Shown in pieces: positions 1-17,513 of a stretch of 64,000 nt of DNA (within the stretch, counting starts at the first letter, position 1; each line of letters opens with the position of its first letter). The notes under the pieces are model-generated. The model worked only from the letters and a program-made list of their open reading frames with translations. It was not told the origin of the DNA and ran no database searches. The stretch is from Polyodon spathula (lineage: Eukaryota > Chordata > Actinopteri > Acipenseriformes > Polyodontidae): positions 69,817,256 through 69,881,255 of the forward strand of contig NC_054539.1 in NCBI RefSeq assembly GCF_017654505.1. The letters run 5' to 3'. The position numbers were made by a program, and so were the translations under genes.

Positions 1-5817
<5,817 letters not shown>

Positions 5818-6189
5818 AATTGTTAGCACCCGTATGAAACAAATGCATTCTTACAAAACTCCAGTTCTAATGGAGCCCAGCCTCTGACCTGGCACATGGT
5901 AATGGTATGACTTGGCTCTGCCTTGTAGGGATACTTGTTATGAAATTCCTCTGCTGCACTATGAGTACTATGCTTGCCTACTGTACCTTTTCCTGTAATA
6001 ATGAACTGTACTGGGGAAAATAATACACAGTACTATAGAAAAAATACTCACGTCAAAGACATGGAAATTCAACCAAGGAATGAATGACAGGAATTTCTCA
6101 ACAACAAGGTTCATATCAATAGCAAAATCATTCAAATAAAAACTCTTTTTTTAAAAGGCAGAAAAAAAAAACCCATCTGAAAAAGTCAC

Positions 6190-6693
6190 TGTGGCAGAGC
6201 AAAGCTCTGCCCTTTTTAAATTGGCAGGGATGGGGTTAATTTCCCTTACCTGCCTGGGTTTATTATGTTCAGGTGGCTGGGGTTGATTAGTTGATTAGGT
6301 TAATTAATGATCAATCAGTGCCCAGCCACCTGACTTAAAAGGAGGCCTCTGCTTCTCATTTGGGAGAGGGAGCTGAGGAAGCAGGTTGGTGTTGGTGTTG
6401 GTGTTGGTGTTGGTGTTGGTGTTGGTGTTGGTGTTGGTGTTGGTGTTGGTGTTGGTGTTGGTGTTGGTGTTGGTGTTGGTGTTGGTGTTGGTGTTGGTGT
6501 TGGTGTTGGTGAATCCAGTGAAGGCATTGCCCAGCCTGGAAACCTTGTTTTTGTATTGTTTTTTTTTTTGTGTGTTTAAATCCCTTTATTTTGCCATTGT
6601 GCACTTTTGTTTTGTGTTATTTATAATAAAATTGGTATTTTTTTTGAACTGCAGACTGTCTCTGGGCCACTATCCACGCACCAGCCTGCCACA
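6190..6693 (+). repeat. 5' LTR with expanded GGTGTT hexanucleotide
   Basis: Starts TGTGGCAGAGCAAAGCTCTG and ends CCTGCCACA. It carries a TATA-like ttaaaagg before 6342 and a polyadenylation signal AATAAA at 6625-6630. About 21 copies of GGTGTT (roughly 6385-6510) account for its extra length compared with the 410-base 3' LTR. Confidence 0.9.
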
Positions 6694-6795
6694 TTCGGTG
6701 TTAGCGTGGGATAGTGCCACCTAGAGGCTCAGAGTAGTATTTTTATTTTTTTTGGGATAATTTTTTTTTTTTTTTTTTTTTGAAAAAAAAAAAAA

Positions 6796-7723
6796 ATGGG
6801 AAATAGCAGACAGCGGCAAAGGCAGGACAAGCAGCAGCTGAAGAAATGTAAGCTGCTGCAGCCACCGCTGGAGGACCTGGCCAGCCTCTTCCCTTGGTGT
6901 TCCTGGTGCGGGGAAGGAGGACCATTGTTGGCGGTCCTGCCCAGATGTGCCACCGGCAAACTGGTGTGGCCGGTGTGAGGAGGACGGCCACAACTGGGCA
7001 GGATGCCCCTACAACCAGGCCCAGGAAGAGGTGCAGTATTCAACCCGGGCATCAGGGGCCACCCCACTACCTCCAGCACCACCACCTTCACCACCGTCCC
7101 AGGAGATCTGGGACTGGTTGATGCACCCTGAGGCAGACCTCGTCCACGATCTCCCCATAGTTATCAACACTCTGTGGCGTCGAGATGGGGAGAGGTGGGA
7201 ACAGTGGGAGGAACAACACCACCCAGCGTCCTTCCCAGAGGTCGCCCTCATGGTGGTTAATTACCTGGCGGTAGACATGGGAGATGCCCCGGTCACTCCA
7301 ATAAAGAGGGGCGAGGAGCCGCCGTCCCGAGAGCCGGAGAGGGGCGAGGAGCCGCCGTCCCCAGAGCCCAGAGGGGAGGAGCTATGGCCCAAGGATGCCT
7401 GCCTTGCACCGCCCAGGGATGCCACGCCTGCTCCACTCAGGGTTGACACATTTGGATCGCCTGGGGTTGGCTGCTGCTCCGCATCGCTTGGGACTGCTGG
7501 TGTCTCCTTTTTGTTTTCTAGGGTTGCCGAGGGTCCGCTGCTGTCGCCGCCTCTCCCACTAGAGGGAGCCGGGCCGCCTCTCCCACTAGAGGGAGCCGGG
7601 CCGCCTCTCCCACTGGAGGGAGCCGGGCCGCCTCTCCCACTGGAGGGAGCCGGGCCGATTGCGGCCGGTGTACGTTGTACATGGGGGGAGGTGTGTGGCA
7701 GAGCAAAGCTCTGCCCTTTTTAA
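6796..7723 (+). pseudogene. gag-like protein of the LTR element, frameshifted
   Basis: The frame opens at ATG 6796 with MGNSRQRQRQDKQQLKK and reaches FPWCSWCGE. The family-like continuation (EDHCWRSCP, then WCGRCEEDGHNWAGC) is in another frame, so there is a frameshift near 6915-6925. The second motif is a clear CX2CX4HX4C zinc knuckle; the first looks like a damaged one. The rest is Pro/Glu-rich low complexity with four copies of PPLPLEGAG (27-base repeats at about 7548-7656). The frame runs into the 3' LTR and stops at 7721-7723. Such a knuckle protein would bind the element's RNA and form particles. No retroviral enzyme is present. Confidence 0.65.
7548..7656 (+). repeat. Four copies of a 27-base tandem repeat inside the gag-like frame
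   Basis: The unit reads GCCTCTCCCACT(A/G)GAGGG followed by AGCCGGGCC. Because 27 is a multiple of three it adds whole nine-residue units without breaking the frame. Confidence 0.85.
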
Positions 7724-8103
7724 ATTGGCAGGGGTGGGGTTAATTTCCCCTACCTGCCTGGGTTTATTATGTTCAGGTGACTGGGGTTGATTAGTTGATT
7801 AGGTTCATTAACGATCAATCAGCGCCCAGCCACCTGACATAAAAGGAGGCCTCTGCTTCTCATTTGGGAGGAGGGAGCTGAGGAAGCAGGTTGGTATTTG
7901 TTGGTTTTGGTTTGGAAAATTTGAATCCAGTGAAGGCAGTGCCCAGCCTGGAAACCTTGTTTTTGTAATGTTTTTTTTTTTGTGTTTAAATCCCTTTATT
8001 TTACCATTGTGCACTTTTGTTTTGTGTTATTTATAATAAAATTAGTATTTTTTATGAACTACAGACTGTCTCTGGGCCACTATCCACTCGCCAGTCTGCC
8101 ACA
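7694..8103 (+). repeat. 3' LTR
   Basis: 410 bases, beginning TGTGGCAGAGCAAAGCTCTG and ending AGTCTGCCACA. AATAAA stands at 8035-8040 and a TATA-like ataaaagg near 7839. At the place where the 5' LTR has the GGTGTT array this copy has only a short irregular GT-rich stretch. Otherwise the two LTRs differ by scattered substitutions. Confidence 0.9.
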
Positions 8104-8108
8104 GTCAC

Positions 8109-9940
8109 ATTTACATTTAGTGGAAAAAACAAAATATGGGAAAAACAGAAGTTTCTATGTTAAGAAAACAAGCGTCTGCACCAATTACCATACACAGATA
8201 ACACCATCAAAGCACCTGTGTATGGCAGGAATGGCTTGCTTCTGTTTCATGGATCAACTTCAAGGCACATACTGTAACTAAATGTACAAAATCTATCATG
8301 AGAACATCGGAAACAGGACTGGACTGGTATTCTGTTAGCTTGACCTGGAAGTTAAAAGTCAAATATTTCTGCATTCTTTGTACAGTATCACACATTTTAC
8401 CTGTGTGACAATGACCTCCATGAGCTGCAGAAAGCATTACTCCATGCTGTGTTTGAGGCTGCAGAGAAATATTGGGCTGTGTATAATCTGGCAACAGCAA
8501 GACACGTCTTGTTCAATTTACCCAAGGGGAATACCACTCGGGCATTTTATTCAGAAATGTACATTTTTTAGAGGTTTTACAGCTTAGAAGTTTTTTTTAG
8601 TTTTTTTTTATCTTCAAAAAAATGTGCCTCCCTGCTTGTCACTCAATATCAACTGTGATGCCAATCATTTTAAAGATTGAAATGCTTGTAGTGTCGATCT
8701 GATATAATCTTATGTATGTTTCTGTATTTCTGTATAGATGCTGCATGTGGCAAGTAACAACAAGTCAGACAATAGCAGGGCCAACCTGGTGTATGGTTCT
8801 GCTTATTTATGTATTTGGAAGGAGCCAGGGAAAACATGCCAATGATAAGTATAAGGTGTGGGAAGACCTGTCCCAGCTGCCACAACACAAAGAGCAGGCA
8901 GGTGGAGGAACCTGTTGTGGAGCATCCATGTGTTATTGTGCAGGACATTGCTGTGTGTAGAATCAGTCGAGGTCAAAATTCACAATCCTCTGCAATTCCA
9001 CAAGGTTATCACACTTTGTATCTTTCCTAAGTAACAGCCTGCACTGCCTCACTATGGCAGGAATGGATGACCTACATTGCAAAATGCTTCTCCTTCAGCC
9101 TTTTACAGTAGCATTTTCATCTCTTTTCAGAAGCTGAAGGAAAGTCTTCATGGACAAAGGCAGTTTTTTTTTTTTAACAGCCAGTTTATTTGACCAACTG
9201 GACCTTTGATTTCCGATAACTATGGGGTCTTTTGACTCGCAGGTCCCCGCACTGTAATAGACAACATGTGTATGGCTATAGATTCTTTATTATTTTAAAA
9301 TCTTTATTAAAATATAAAATCTTTATTATTTTATTATCCTCATCATCCCCTTTTTCTCATTCAGTTTGACAGTATATTTATATTTGTCGTCTCTGATATC
9401 AATGCGTTACAACCGTCAGGAATTTCTTGGTATCAAAAGGTTTGTATCACACACCCTTGCTGTAGTTTGTATCAGATGGCGACTGATGTATTCTGGCATC
9501 TGCAGCCAAGCCATCACACAGGTAACATCACTGTGGCATCTGCACTGTGCCTTTTGAAAGGCATGACTTACTCTCATTTCACAGATTTACTTCAAAAGCA
9601 ACTGGAACTAAGTTTGCACATAAGATAAAAAACAGTGATCAGGTTTACACAATTACAGGTTGGATCTAGGAGAATGGATTTCGCTAAAGTGACCCTGGCC
9701 TAAGCTTGACTGCAGTACGAAATGTATCTCACTTCTGATAATAATTTGAGCAAATTTGAGGAAGGGCTAATGGTGATTTCCATTACATGAGAGTAGATGT
9801 TAAAACTTCATGCTGATTTGAACTTGGCTCTCACCACAATAAGCACCAACTAAGATGTAGCTTTACAGTAAACTAATGTGATCCATCTGCATCTCCATCC
9901 ATTTGCATTTCTTTCCATCTGTTGATGTAGATATCCTTCT
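8109..9940. other. No gene recognised
   Basis: Short unrelated open frames only. No recognisable protein motif, RNA gene or transposon end was seen. Confidence 0.5.
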
Positions 9941-9944
9941 GTCT

Positions 9945-10540
9945 GGTGTTGGTGGCTGAAGTGTAATGCTGGCTCCAGGGATCAGCTTATTTTTCCTCCC
10001 CAGTGCCTCAGCACACACAACTGCTGCGATGCTAGCTCCGGGGATCAACCACAGTGCGGTCTCCACAGCGTATCAGCATGACAACCATCTGGATTGAGCT
10101 AAGTAGAGTACATCTCTGGGGTCTTCAGGTGGACACCTTCTGTCCTCTGTGTTTCATCAACTAGCCCACGACACCTCAAGAGGGCTCATATGTGATTCTG
10201 GCGTCCCAGCATCACCTCCCTCCATCCCCCACTCAACTCAGCCCAGCTTACTTACTCGTACATCAGCGTTGCTTTCTTTCTATTGTGCTTGAGATCCCCA
10301 TCCAGAATCTTTCCGTCTCAACCACAGCCAGTTGCTGCTCCTTTCTGCTGCTTCAGATACGTTCTTCACTGTGCGATGCAACTCTTGGCCACTGAACCCA
10401 ACATCAAACCGTGTTGTAGAGTGTGCCAGAAATCCTCGATAACCCACCTCCACTGGATAAACTCAGACTCTCCATCCTCGCTGTTCCGCTTCAGAAGCTA
10501 GCGGAGCATACCAAAGTTTCTTCCTCTCATATACCTGTGA
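9945..10540. repeat. Dispersed repeat of unknown family
   Basis: ATGCTGGCTCCAGGGATCAGC with CCTCCCCAGTGCCTCAGCA is followed by a diverged second copy (GATGCTAGCTCCGGGGATCA). A third partial copy lies at 21300-21362. Such dispersal marks a repeat rather than a gene. GC content is higher than the flanks. No protein motif was identified. Confidence 0.5.
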
Positions 10541-10637
10541 ACATATTACAGTACTTGACTGATTTGTCAAAATATGACCCATATGTAATTCTAATTGAGG
10601 GCATATGATTTGAACTTGATCAAGAAAGACGAACGTG

Positions 10638-10639
<2 letters not shown>

Positions 10640-10711
<72 letters not shown>
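10640..10711. repeat. (TG)n(TA)n microsatellite
   Basis: A short TG tract followed by about 60 bases of TA dinucleotides. Confidence 0.95.
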
Positions 10712-10715
<4 letters not shown>

Positions 10716-12343
10716 GGATGAATGATCTATAATAACTCTGTCCAGGTGTGTAACAGCTGCAGAAAGTGACACATTTAGCAGGCCTATACTAAACATGTAT
10801 GCTCCATAAAAGGTTATTACAACGTTCCCATTTTTAAAAAACATCAATGTACACACCTCAAAATTCACCCACCTTGTGCTTTTATTCAATTCAATAGACT
10901 TGTATTTTTGTTTAAATATTTGATTGTTTACTGTAATATTTGGGCTTCTCGTGATTTAGCCTTGCGAAACCATTCTGTTTTTTTTTTTTTTGTGTGTCAT
11001 TTGCACCTAAAGCTCAGGCTAATAATAATTTTCTAAACAAACAGCAGTTTCCCCTGGAGCATGTCTTATATCTATCAAAGCAAATGTTTCACCTGCACAC
11101 TCGACTTCCTGCAGGTGAAGGGCTCTGGGGCACTCATGACATTTTCACAACCAGAAAAAACAAGACAAAAAAGCATTGTCATAGTACACGTGTGGGAGAT
11201 TCCCAGCCACTAATCATAGACAGGTGATATCAAGTTAGTTGCAGGATTGTATGCATCTATAGAGATGTTCTAATCTTAGGTAGAAAATGGTCCATGTTGT
11301 CATAGGTGATAATGTAATATTAATATGTTGTAGGTGTGAAAATGTGTTATAGGAGCAGTTAACAATCTGTTGGTGTTTAACATGACAATTCACTGCATAT
11401 TTGTACATACTGTACAGTACTGAGGTATTTGGATCAATTCAATTCATTCATTCATTGACAACCAGATAATACATAGTAGCACAGTGCAAGGTGTTAATAT
11501 TAAACACAGGAGCAAATGTATTGACAGGAAGTTGTTTTTGTGTCAAACAGAGAGGTGATATTTATGGTATGACAGCATACTCTAGTCTAGAGGCATTGAC
11601 AGTCTGGTAGCACACTGATTTTGGTTTAGAGGTCACACTGGTGACTGAAGAAGACGGTCATGTTTTATGCCCCACCTTAGTAACCGATTCAGCAAATCAA
11701 TATTCAGCAACAAAATCAGTTTGCTGATGCCTGACAACTGTGGTGTATGTTGTTGTTTTTGTTGCCACCTGAATGTAATGTATAGATTGTCCAAAGTAGT
11801 CACTACAGGGGTTGTGTTTAGAACAGGTTTCAATGAGGAGGCCAGTGATTATAATGCCGGGAGATGCATGGGCAGTCATTTATTTTCTTTCTTTTTCTTT
11901 ATTAATGAGTACTTCATGAGATTGAATCCTCATTATGGGGTGCTGGCAAGACAACACCTACAAACAAACAGCAACAGATGTGTAATTTTTGTAACATCCA
12001 ATACTTGTAATACATTACCTTTTTGAAACAATTTTACTGGATCACCGTAGTAACATGGATTAGATGCCACCACTGTTTTTAACTGGTGAGGTCCATTAGT
12101 TAAGTAAAGCCGATTAATATCAAGAAAAGAAAAAAAAATGACTGTAAAATTCAGTACTAATTGACGTTCATGAGTCCTGAAAAGAGGAGAGTGGCACATT
12201 AAGTGATACAGCTTATAAACTGATTTATCCTATTGCTTAAGGTATGTTACAAAAAATGCTTAAAAAGCAGCAAGATTCAGTCAAACCTAACATAAAAAAA
12301 ATAAAGCATATCAAATAACAATAAAATATAAAGCATATATATA

Positions 12344-12345
12344 TG

Positions 12346-12416
<71 letters not shown>
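12344..12416. repeat. (TA)n microsatellite, left flank of Tc1 insertion
   Basis: Nearly pure TA dinucleotides up to the first base of the Tc1-like inverted repeat. The matching right flank is 13894-13956. Confidence 0.95.
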
Positions 12417-12419
<3 letters not shown>

Positions 12420-13890
12420 TGAACAAAAATATAAACACAACATATAAAGTGTTGGTCCCATGTTTCATGAGCTGAAATAAAAGATCCCACAAATTTTCCA
12501 TACACACAAAAAGCTTATTTCTCTCAAATTTTGTGCACAAATTTGTTTACATCCCTGTTACTGAGCATTTCTCCTTTGCCAAGATAATCCATCCACCTGA
12601 CAGGTGTGGCATAACAAGAAGCTGATAAAACAGAATGATCATTACACAGGTGCACCTTGTGCTGGGGACAATAAAAGGCCACTCTAAAATGTGCAGTTTT
12701 GTCACACAACACAATGCCACAGATGTCTCAAGTTTTGAGGGAGCGTGCAATTGGCATGCTGACTGCAGGAATGTCCACCAGAGCTGTTGCCAGAGAATTT
12801 AATGTTTCTCTACCAACATCGTTTTAGAGAATTTGACTGTACATCCAACCAATCTCACAACCGCAGACCACATGTAACCACGCCTGCCCAGGACCTGCAC
12901 ATCCGGCTTCTTCACCTGAGGGATCGTCTGAGACCAGCCACTCAGACAGCTGAGGAAACTGTGGGTTTGCACAACCGAAGAATTTCTGCACAAACTGTCA
13001 GAAACCGTCTCAAGGAAACTAATTTGCGTGCTCGTCGTCCTCACCAGGGTCTTGACCTGACTGCAGTTCGGCGTCGTAACCGACTTCAGTGGGCAAATGC
13101 TCACCTTCGATGGCCACTGGCATGCTGGAGAAGTGTGCTGTTCACGGATGAATCCCGGTTTCAACTGTACCGGGCAAATGGCAGACAGTGTGTGAGCGGT
13201 TTGCTGATGTCACCGTTGTGAACAGAGTGCCCCATGGTGGTGGTGGGGTTATGGTATGGGCATGCATAAGCTACAGACAGTGGACACAATTGCATTTTAT
13301 CGATGGCAATTTGTATGCACAGAGATACCGTGACGAGATCCTGAGGCCCATTGTCGTGCCATTCATCCGCCACCATCACCTCATGTTTCAGCATGATAAT
13401 GAACAGCCCCATGTCGCAAGGATCTGTACACAATTCCTAGAAGCTGAAAATGTCCCAGTTCTTCCATAGCCTGCATACTCACCAGACATGTCATCCATTG
13501 AGCATGTTTGGGATGCTCTGGATCGACGTGTACGACAGCGTGTTCCAGTTCCTGCCAATATCCAGCAACTTCACACAGTCATTGAAGAGGAGTGGGACAA
13601 CATTCCACAGGCCACAATCAACAGCCTGATCAACTCTATGAGAAGGAGATGTGTCGCACTGCATGAGGCAAATGGTGGTCACACCAGATACTGACTGGTT
13701 TTCTGATCTACGCCCCTACCTTTGTTTTTAAGGTATCTGTGACCAATAGATGCATATCTGTATTCCCAGTCATGTGAAATCCATAGATTAGGGCCTAATT
13801 AATTTATTCCAATTGACTGATTTCCTTATATGAACTGTAACTCAGTAAAATCTTTGAAATTGTTGCATGTTGCATTTATATTTTTGTTCA

Positions 13891-13893
<3 letters not shown>
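12417..13893 (+). mobile_element. Tc1-like DNA transposon, full length but inactive
   Basis: 1477 bases with near-perfect terminal inverted repeats: left CACTGAACAAAAATATAAAC, right the reverse complement. The element is embedded in a (TA)n tract, consistent with the TA target of Tc1/mariner elements. Both ends are complete; only the transposase is broken. Confidence 0.92.
12723..13694 (+). pseudogene. Tc1-like transposase, frameshifted
   Basis: Starts MSQVLRERAIGMLTAGMSTR (paired-type DNA-binding domain). The catalytic DD34E core is recognisable: LFTDESRF for the first Asp, HDNEQPH for the second, and SPDMSSIEHVWD for the Glu. Defects are a frameshift near 12810, where part of the first helix-turn-helix is lost, a second near 13190 after the first Asp, and a stop before PAYSPD. 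The element cannot make its own transposase. Confidence 0.88.

Positions 13894-13956
<63 letters not shown>
13894..13956. repeat. (TA)n microsatellite, right flank of Tc1 insertion
   Basis: Nearly pure TA dinucleotides starting immediately after the right inverted repeat of the Tc1-like element. Confidence 0.95.
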
Positions 13957-13958
<2 letters not shown>

Positions 13959-14919
13959 TCTTCTCAAACTGATATACATATATATATTATATAGATATTT
14001 TTTACAAGTTTATTATATTTTCTTGCTTTCAGTTTATTATATTTTCTTGCAAAGATATGGAAGATATTAGTATAATTGGTTGCATTTGTTTAGCAGAGTG
14101 TTCATGCATTATTGCAACACAATGTGGGATACATAAATTTGCCACAAACTTAACATATGTTTGGAAAAGATTTATTGAAGGTAAAGATCAATTTAACATT
14201 TGCTTGGCATTCCTTAAAGTGATTTCCCATTTCCAAGCAAGGAAAACAGTTGAAAGAATGTGAGCAAGTAGCCAATCAATGTGAAAACTCCCAAACAGCA
14301 TGTGTTAGTTATTCTGAATTACTGTGTACGAATCAGAGCATCACTAATACACTGCAGCTGTATAACACTGGCTGCAGCTCTGTCTTTGTGAGATTTCTGT
14401 AAGATGTTTTTGGCATCAGTTATAGGGATGTGCCTATGTAGTGCTTAGCCAGATGTGCTGGGTTACAAGATATCAAAAGCAGTTCTTCAGAAAGGTTGAA
14501 TAGTATGCTGTTCTGGGTGGTGAGGAACAGTGCATGAGTACTACAGGAATAAAGGATTTTGAATCCCGATTCCCACTGGCACTCGTGTGTGGTATTCTGA
14601 TGTATTACCCAAGTACTGTAAGTGTGTACATTGTCAACTGAGATTAAAAGAAAATGTCAGCCATCTCCTTTGGTATCGCACAATAACTTTTGTATCAGAC
14701 ATTAAGTGGTGGAATGAAGTGTGATTTTGTATCAATTTAGACCCCAGGAAAGGTTAGGGCTATTCATCATATATTATTATGCAAGTCATCATGACATTTA
14801 CAGATGCAGGGATGCATACAGTGTTACTGCAACATGCACTATGCAAAGACAGAGATCTGAGTGATGTGATTAGATAACTATAACCAAATCTTCTTCTCCT
14901 TTCCCTCCTCTCTCCAACA
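13957..14919. other. No gene recognised
   Basis: AT-rich DNA with short open frames without recognisable motifs. Confidence 0.5.
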
Positions 14920-15960
14920 TTTCCTCCCATATCTACCTGTCTCTTGGCCATCTCCTGCATGCACACACATCATCTCAAAATCAACTTCTCCAAATCAGAC
15001 CTCGTTTTCTTCCCTCTCTTCCTCCCCCACCACTGATCTCTATCTCTATTCCTCTTGAATTCACCCACACTGCTCCTAGTTCAGGCTCTGGTACTGTCCC
15101 AGCTTGACTACTGCAACTCACTCCCGGCTGGCCTCCCTGCGTCTGCTATCCGTCCGCTCCAGCTCACTCCAAAACTGCTGCTTGTCTTTTTCCTTCTTCG
15201 TTTCTCCCATGCTGCATCACTGCACTGGCTCCCTATCACCGCTTGCATCCAATTAAAAACTCTTGTACTTACCTATCGCTGTCTCAACCTTTCTGCTCCC
15301 TCCTATCTCCAGACCATCTCCCTGCACACCCTCTCACCCTCTCTGCTTCTCCACCACCGGCAGATTAGCTCTACTCCCCCTCCGCTCCCCCACTTCCAGA
15401 GCCTTCTCCTTCTCCACCCTTGCGCCTCTGTGGTTGAACGACCTTCCTACTGATATCAGGACTGCTCAGTCCCTGACCACCATCCAGCGCCTCCTCAAGA
15501 CACATCTGTTCAGACAGCATCTGTAACCCTTACAACCCTCAACTATACTGGACTATATGGCACTCATTTGTACCAGTACTTGCAACAGCTTGTACTTGCA
15601 CTAAACTGCTCCATACCTTGTTGTATTCTACTACTGCTCTTAGTTATAACTACTTTCTGTATCTTATATTTAATTTTACTCATATAGGTATCCGTATTCA
15701 CGTTTTTGTAATTGTTCTCACCCATTTATCGTATAAGCAAATATTGTTTCTATAAGTTAACTGCTCTCAGTCAAACTTGCACTTATATGTAATTACTTAC
15801 TGTATTCTTTATTCTTATTCTGTATTCTTACTCATTTGAATTTTATCTTATTTGTCACTGATTTTACTGTACTATTTAACTTCTCATTCTGTAATGTGAT
15901 ACTCGGCAATGAGATATTCTGTAATGTGAAGTACACAAATTGATTTGAGTAAGCTCCTGA
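14920..15960 (+). mobile_element. L2-type LINE, 3' part (end of reverse transcriptase and 3' tail)
   Basis: Translated pieces read LVLSQLDYCNSLPAGLPAS, SLHWLPITACIQLKTLVLTY and, in another frame, LWLNDLPTDIRTAQSLTT followed by LLKTHLFRQHL. These are hallmarks of the C-terminal end of the reverse transcriptase frame in fish L2/CR1-group LINEs. Frameshifts separate the pieces. The frame ends at TAA near 15526 and an AT-rich 3' tail follows. The 5' portion with the catalytic reverse transcriptase motifs and endonuclease is missing, as usual for truncated insertions. Confidence 0.8.
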
Positions 15961-17300
15961 GACATAAAGCACCGCTTTTTGGAAAATGAAAGCAAACAGC
16001 AGTTTATACCAGAAGAGAGAACTTTACTTCAGTTCTTTTAGCTTTGTTATTTCATTACCCCCAGGCTGATTCACGACAGCATGGCCAGTACACTTTGAAA
16101 CTGATCACCATTGCGCTGCCGTACAGGTATATAGTACTCACAGTACATGTTTTGGCAGCCCTGAATTCAGTACGCATATTAGCTATCTCCACTCCGCTTT
16201 CAAACACAGTCATACAAAAAACATAAGATACCCAATCTCTCAACTAAAATACAAGTGTCTCATGCTTGCTATAGTTATTTTTGTTAAGCAGTATTAGAAC
16301 GCCAAACCAGATATATTCGGTGCAGCGAGAGACAGCAGGTGACACTGACGTGCCTCTTTCCTTAGCCGTGAGCTCTTGGGACATTCCACTGACATCATCC
16401 CAGTTATCTTGGTGCTGTGGCACACTTCAGGCATCTCAGGTGTCTGTTAGCATTGTATTACTGCTATAGCCTGGCACAATAATGAGGCAACTCCTTTTTC
16501 TTAACAGCCTCACTCTCCAAGAATTGCTTCTAAGAGTGTCATTATTTACTGGTAGTCTCCTGTTTACTCCATACACACACTTGACATTGCATATCAGCTG
16601 TGACAATGGCTGTGATTAAAAAAAATAAAAATTGTAGCACCTTTAAAGTAGTTTGAAGTAATGAACTCAATAAAAACTATATACATGCCATTATCTTTTT
16701 TTTTTAAATTTGGCAGTTCATTACTACTGTTAGAACTAGTTGTGTGAGATCAATGTATAACTGTGCTTTAGTTTTGAAATACTTTAAAATCCATCAATTA
16801 GTGATGATACAAAAAAAATCACCCGCATTATTAACACTAGCATTCATTGCTTTTTAGTTGCTGATTAAAACACTAGATAAATGTCATTAATTAAGGAAGA
16901 AAACACACATTTGTGACATAGTGTACCTTAGATTTTATTTCTGCAGTGTTTCCCTAAGCAGTACTTTAGCTCCTACTGTTGGATAACTAAGGTATAGCAA
17001 TTAAAACAATTATTTTATATACTGTGTATACACACACACACACACACATGTGCAAAATATCGAATAAAAATAGTGAAACCCCCCCCACCAAAAAAATCTC
17101 ATGATATATAATTTAAGTGACCAAAGGTAAACGAAGGGAAGAAAAAAAAAACTTAAAAAGCAATAAATCACGGGGGGGGGGGGGGGGGGGGGGGGGCTAG
17201 ATTTATGGCTGCTTCACCTCTAGGCCTAAAAAAAGACACAAAGCTAGTATAATTATGCATATTACTAATAGGTGGAATAATTTAGCAAAATACAGTTTAT
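15961..17300. other. No gene recognised; (CA)n and a G run
   Basis: Holds a short (CA)n tract at about 17030-17048 and an uninterrupted run of about 24 G at 17173-17196. No protein motif or transposon end was identified. Confidence 0.55.
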
Positions 17301-17304
17301 ATAT

Positions 17305-17375
17305 ATTAGCTCAAAGAGCCAGCTACCCAGCGTTTTAATATGTTGTACATATCTTTCTCAAAGGAAAGTAAGACA
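17305..17375 (-). mobile_element. Penelope-like element 3' tail fragment
   Basis: TTAGCTCAAAGAGCCAGCTA, then a stretch reading GTTGTACATATCTTTCTCAA, matches the better preserved copy at 21020-21085 (TTAGCTCAGAGATCCAGCTG). Only the tail remains. Confidence 0.5.
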
Positions 17376-17513
17376 TTTTAAGGGCTTTAAATGTATAGAA
17401 TATGTGAGCTGAGATTGAAGTTTAAGGTCTACTTGAACTGCAGCAGGACACCTTGATAGGTAGCTAGAAGGAAGGAAAGGCAATTAATACAATTGGTATG
17501 ATATTTTACATGC

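Larger units (their letters stand above)
6190..8103 (+). mobile_element. Complete non-autonomous LTR retrotransposon with a gag-like frame only
   Basis: Two direct repeats (6190-6693 and 7694-8103) begin TGTGGCAG and end CTGCCACA. The exact 5-base target duplication GTCAC stands on both sides (6185-6189 and 8104-8108). The internal region is only about 1.0 kb. Just after the 5' LTR, CGGTGTTAGCGTGGGAT resembles a tRNA-Leu primer-binding site, and CATGGGGGGAGG before the 3' LTR is a polypurine tract. The inside codes for a small gag-like protein and nothing resembling protease, reverse transcriptase or integrase. It must therefore have used enzymes from another element. This matches the class described as terminal-repeat retrotransposons with a GAG domain. 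Confidence 0.88.

Noticed and set aside
6315..6724. Open frames of Val-Leu, His-Gln and Pro-Thr repeats
   Set aside because: All come from the GGTGTT array inside the 5' LTR.
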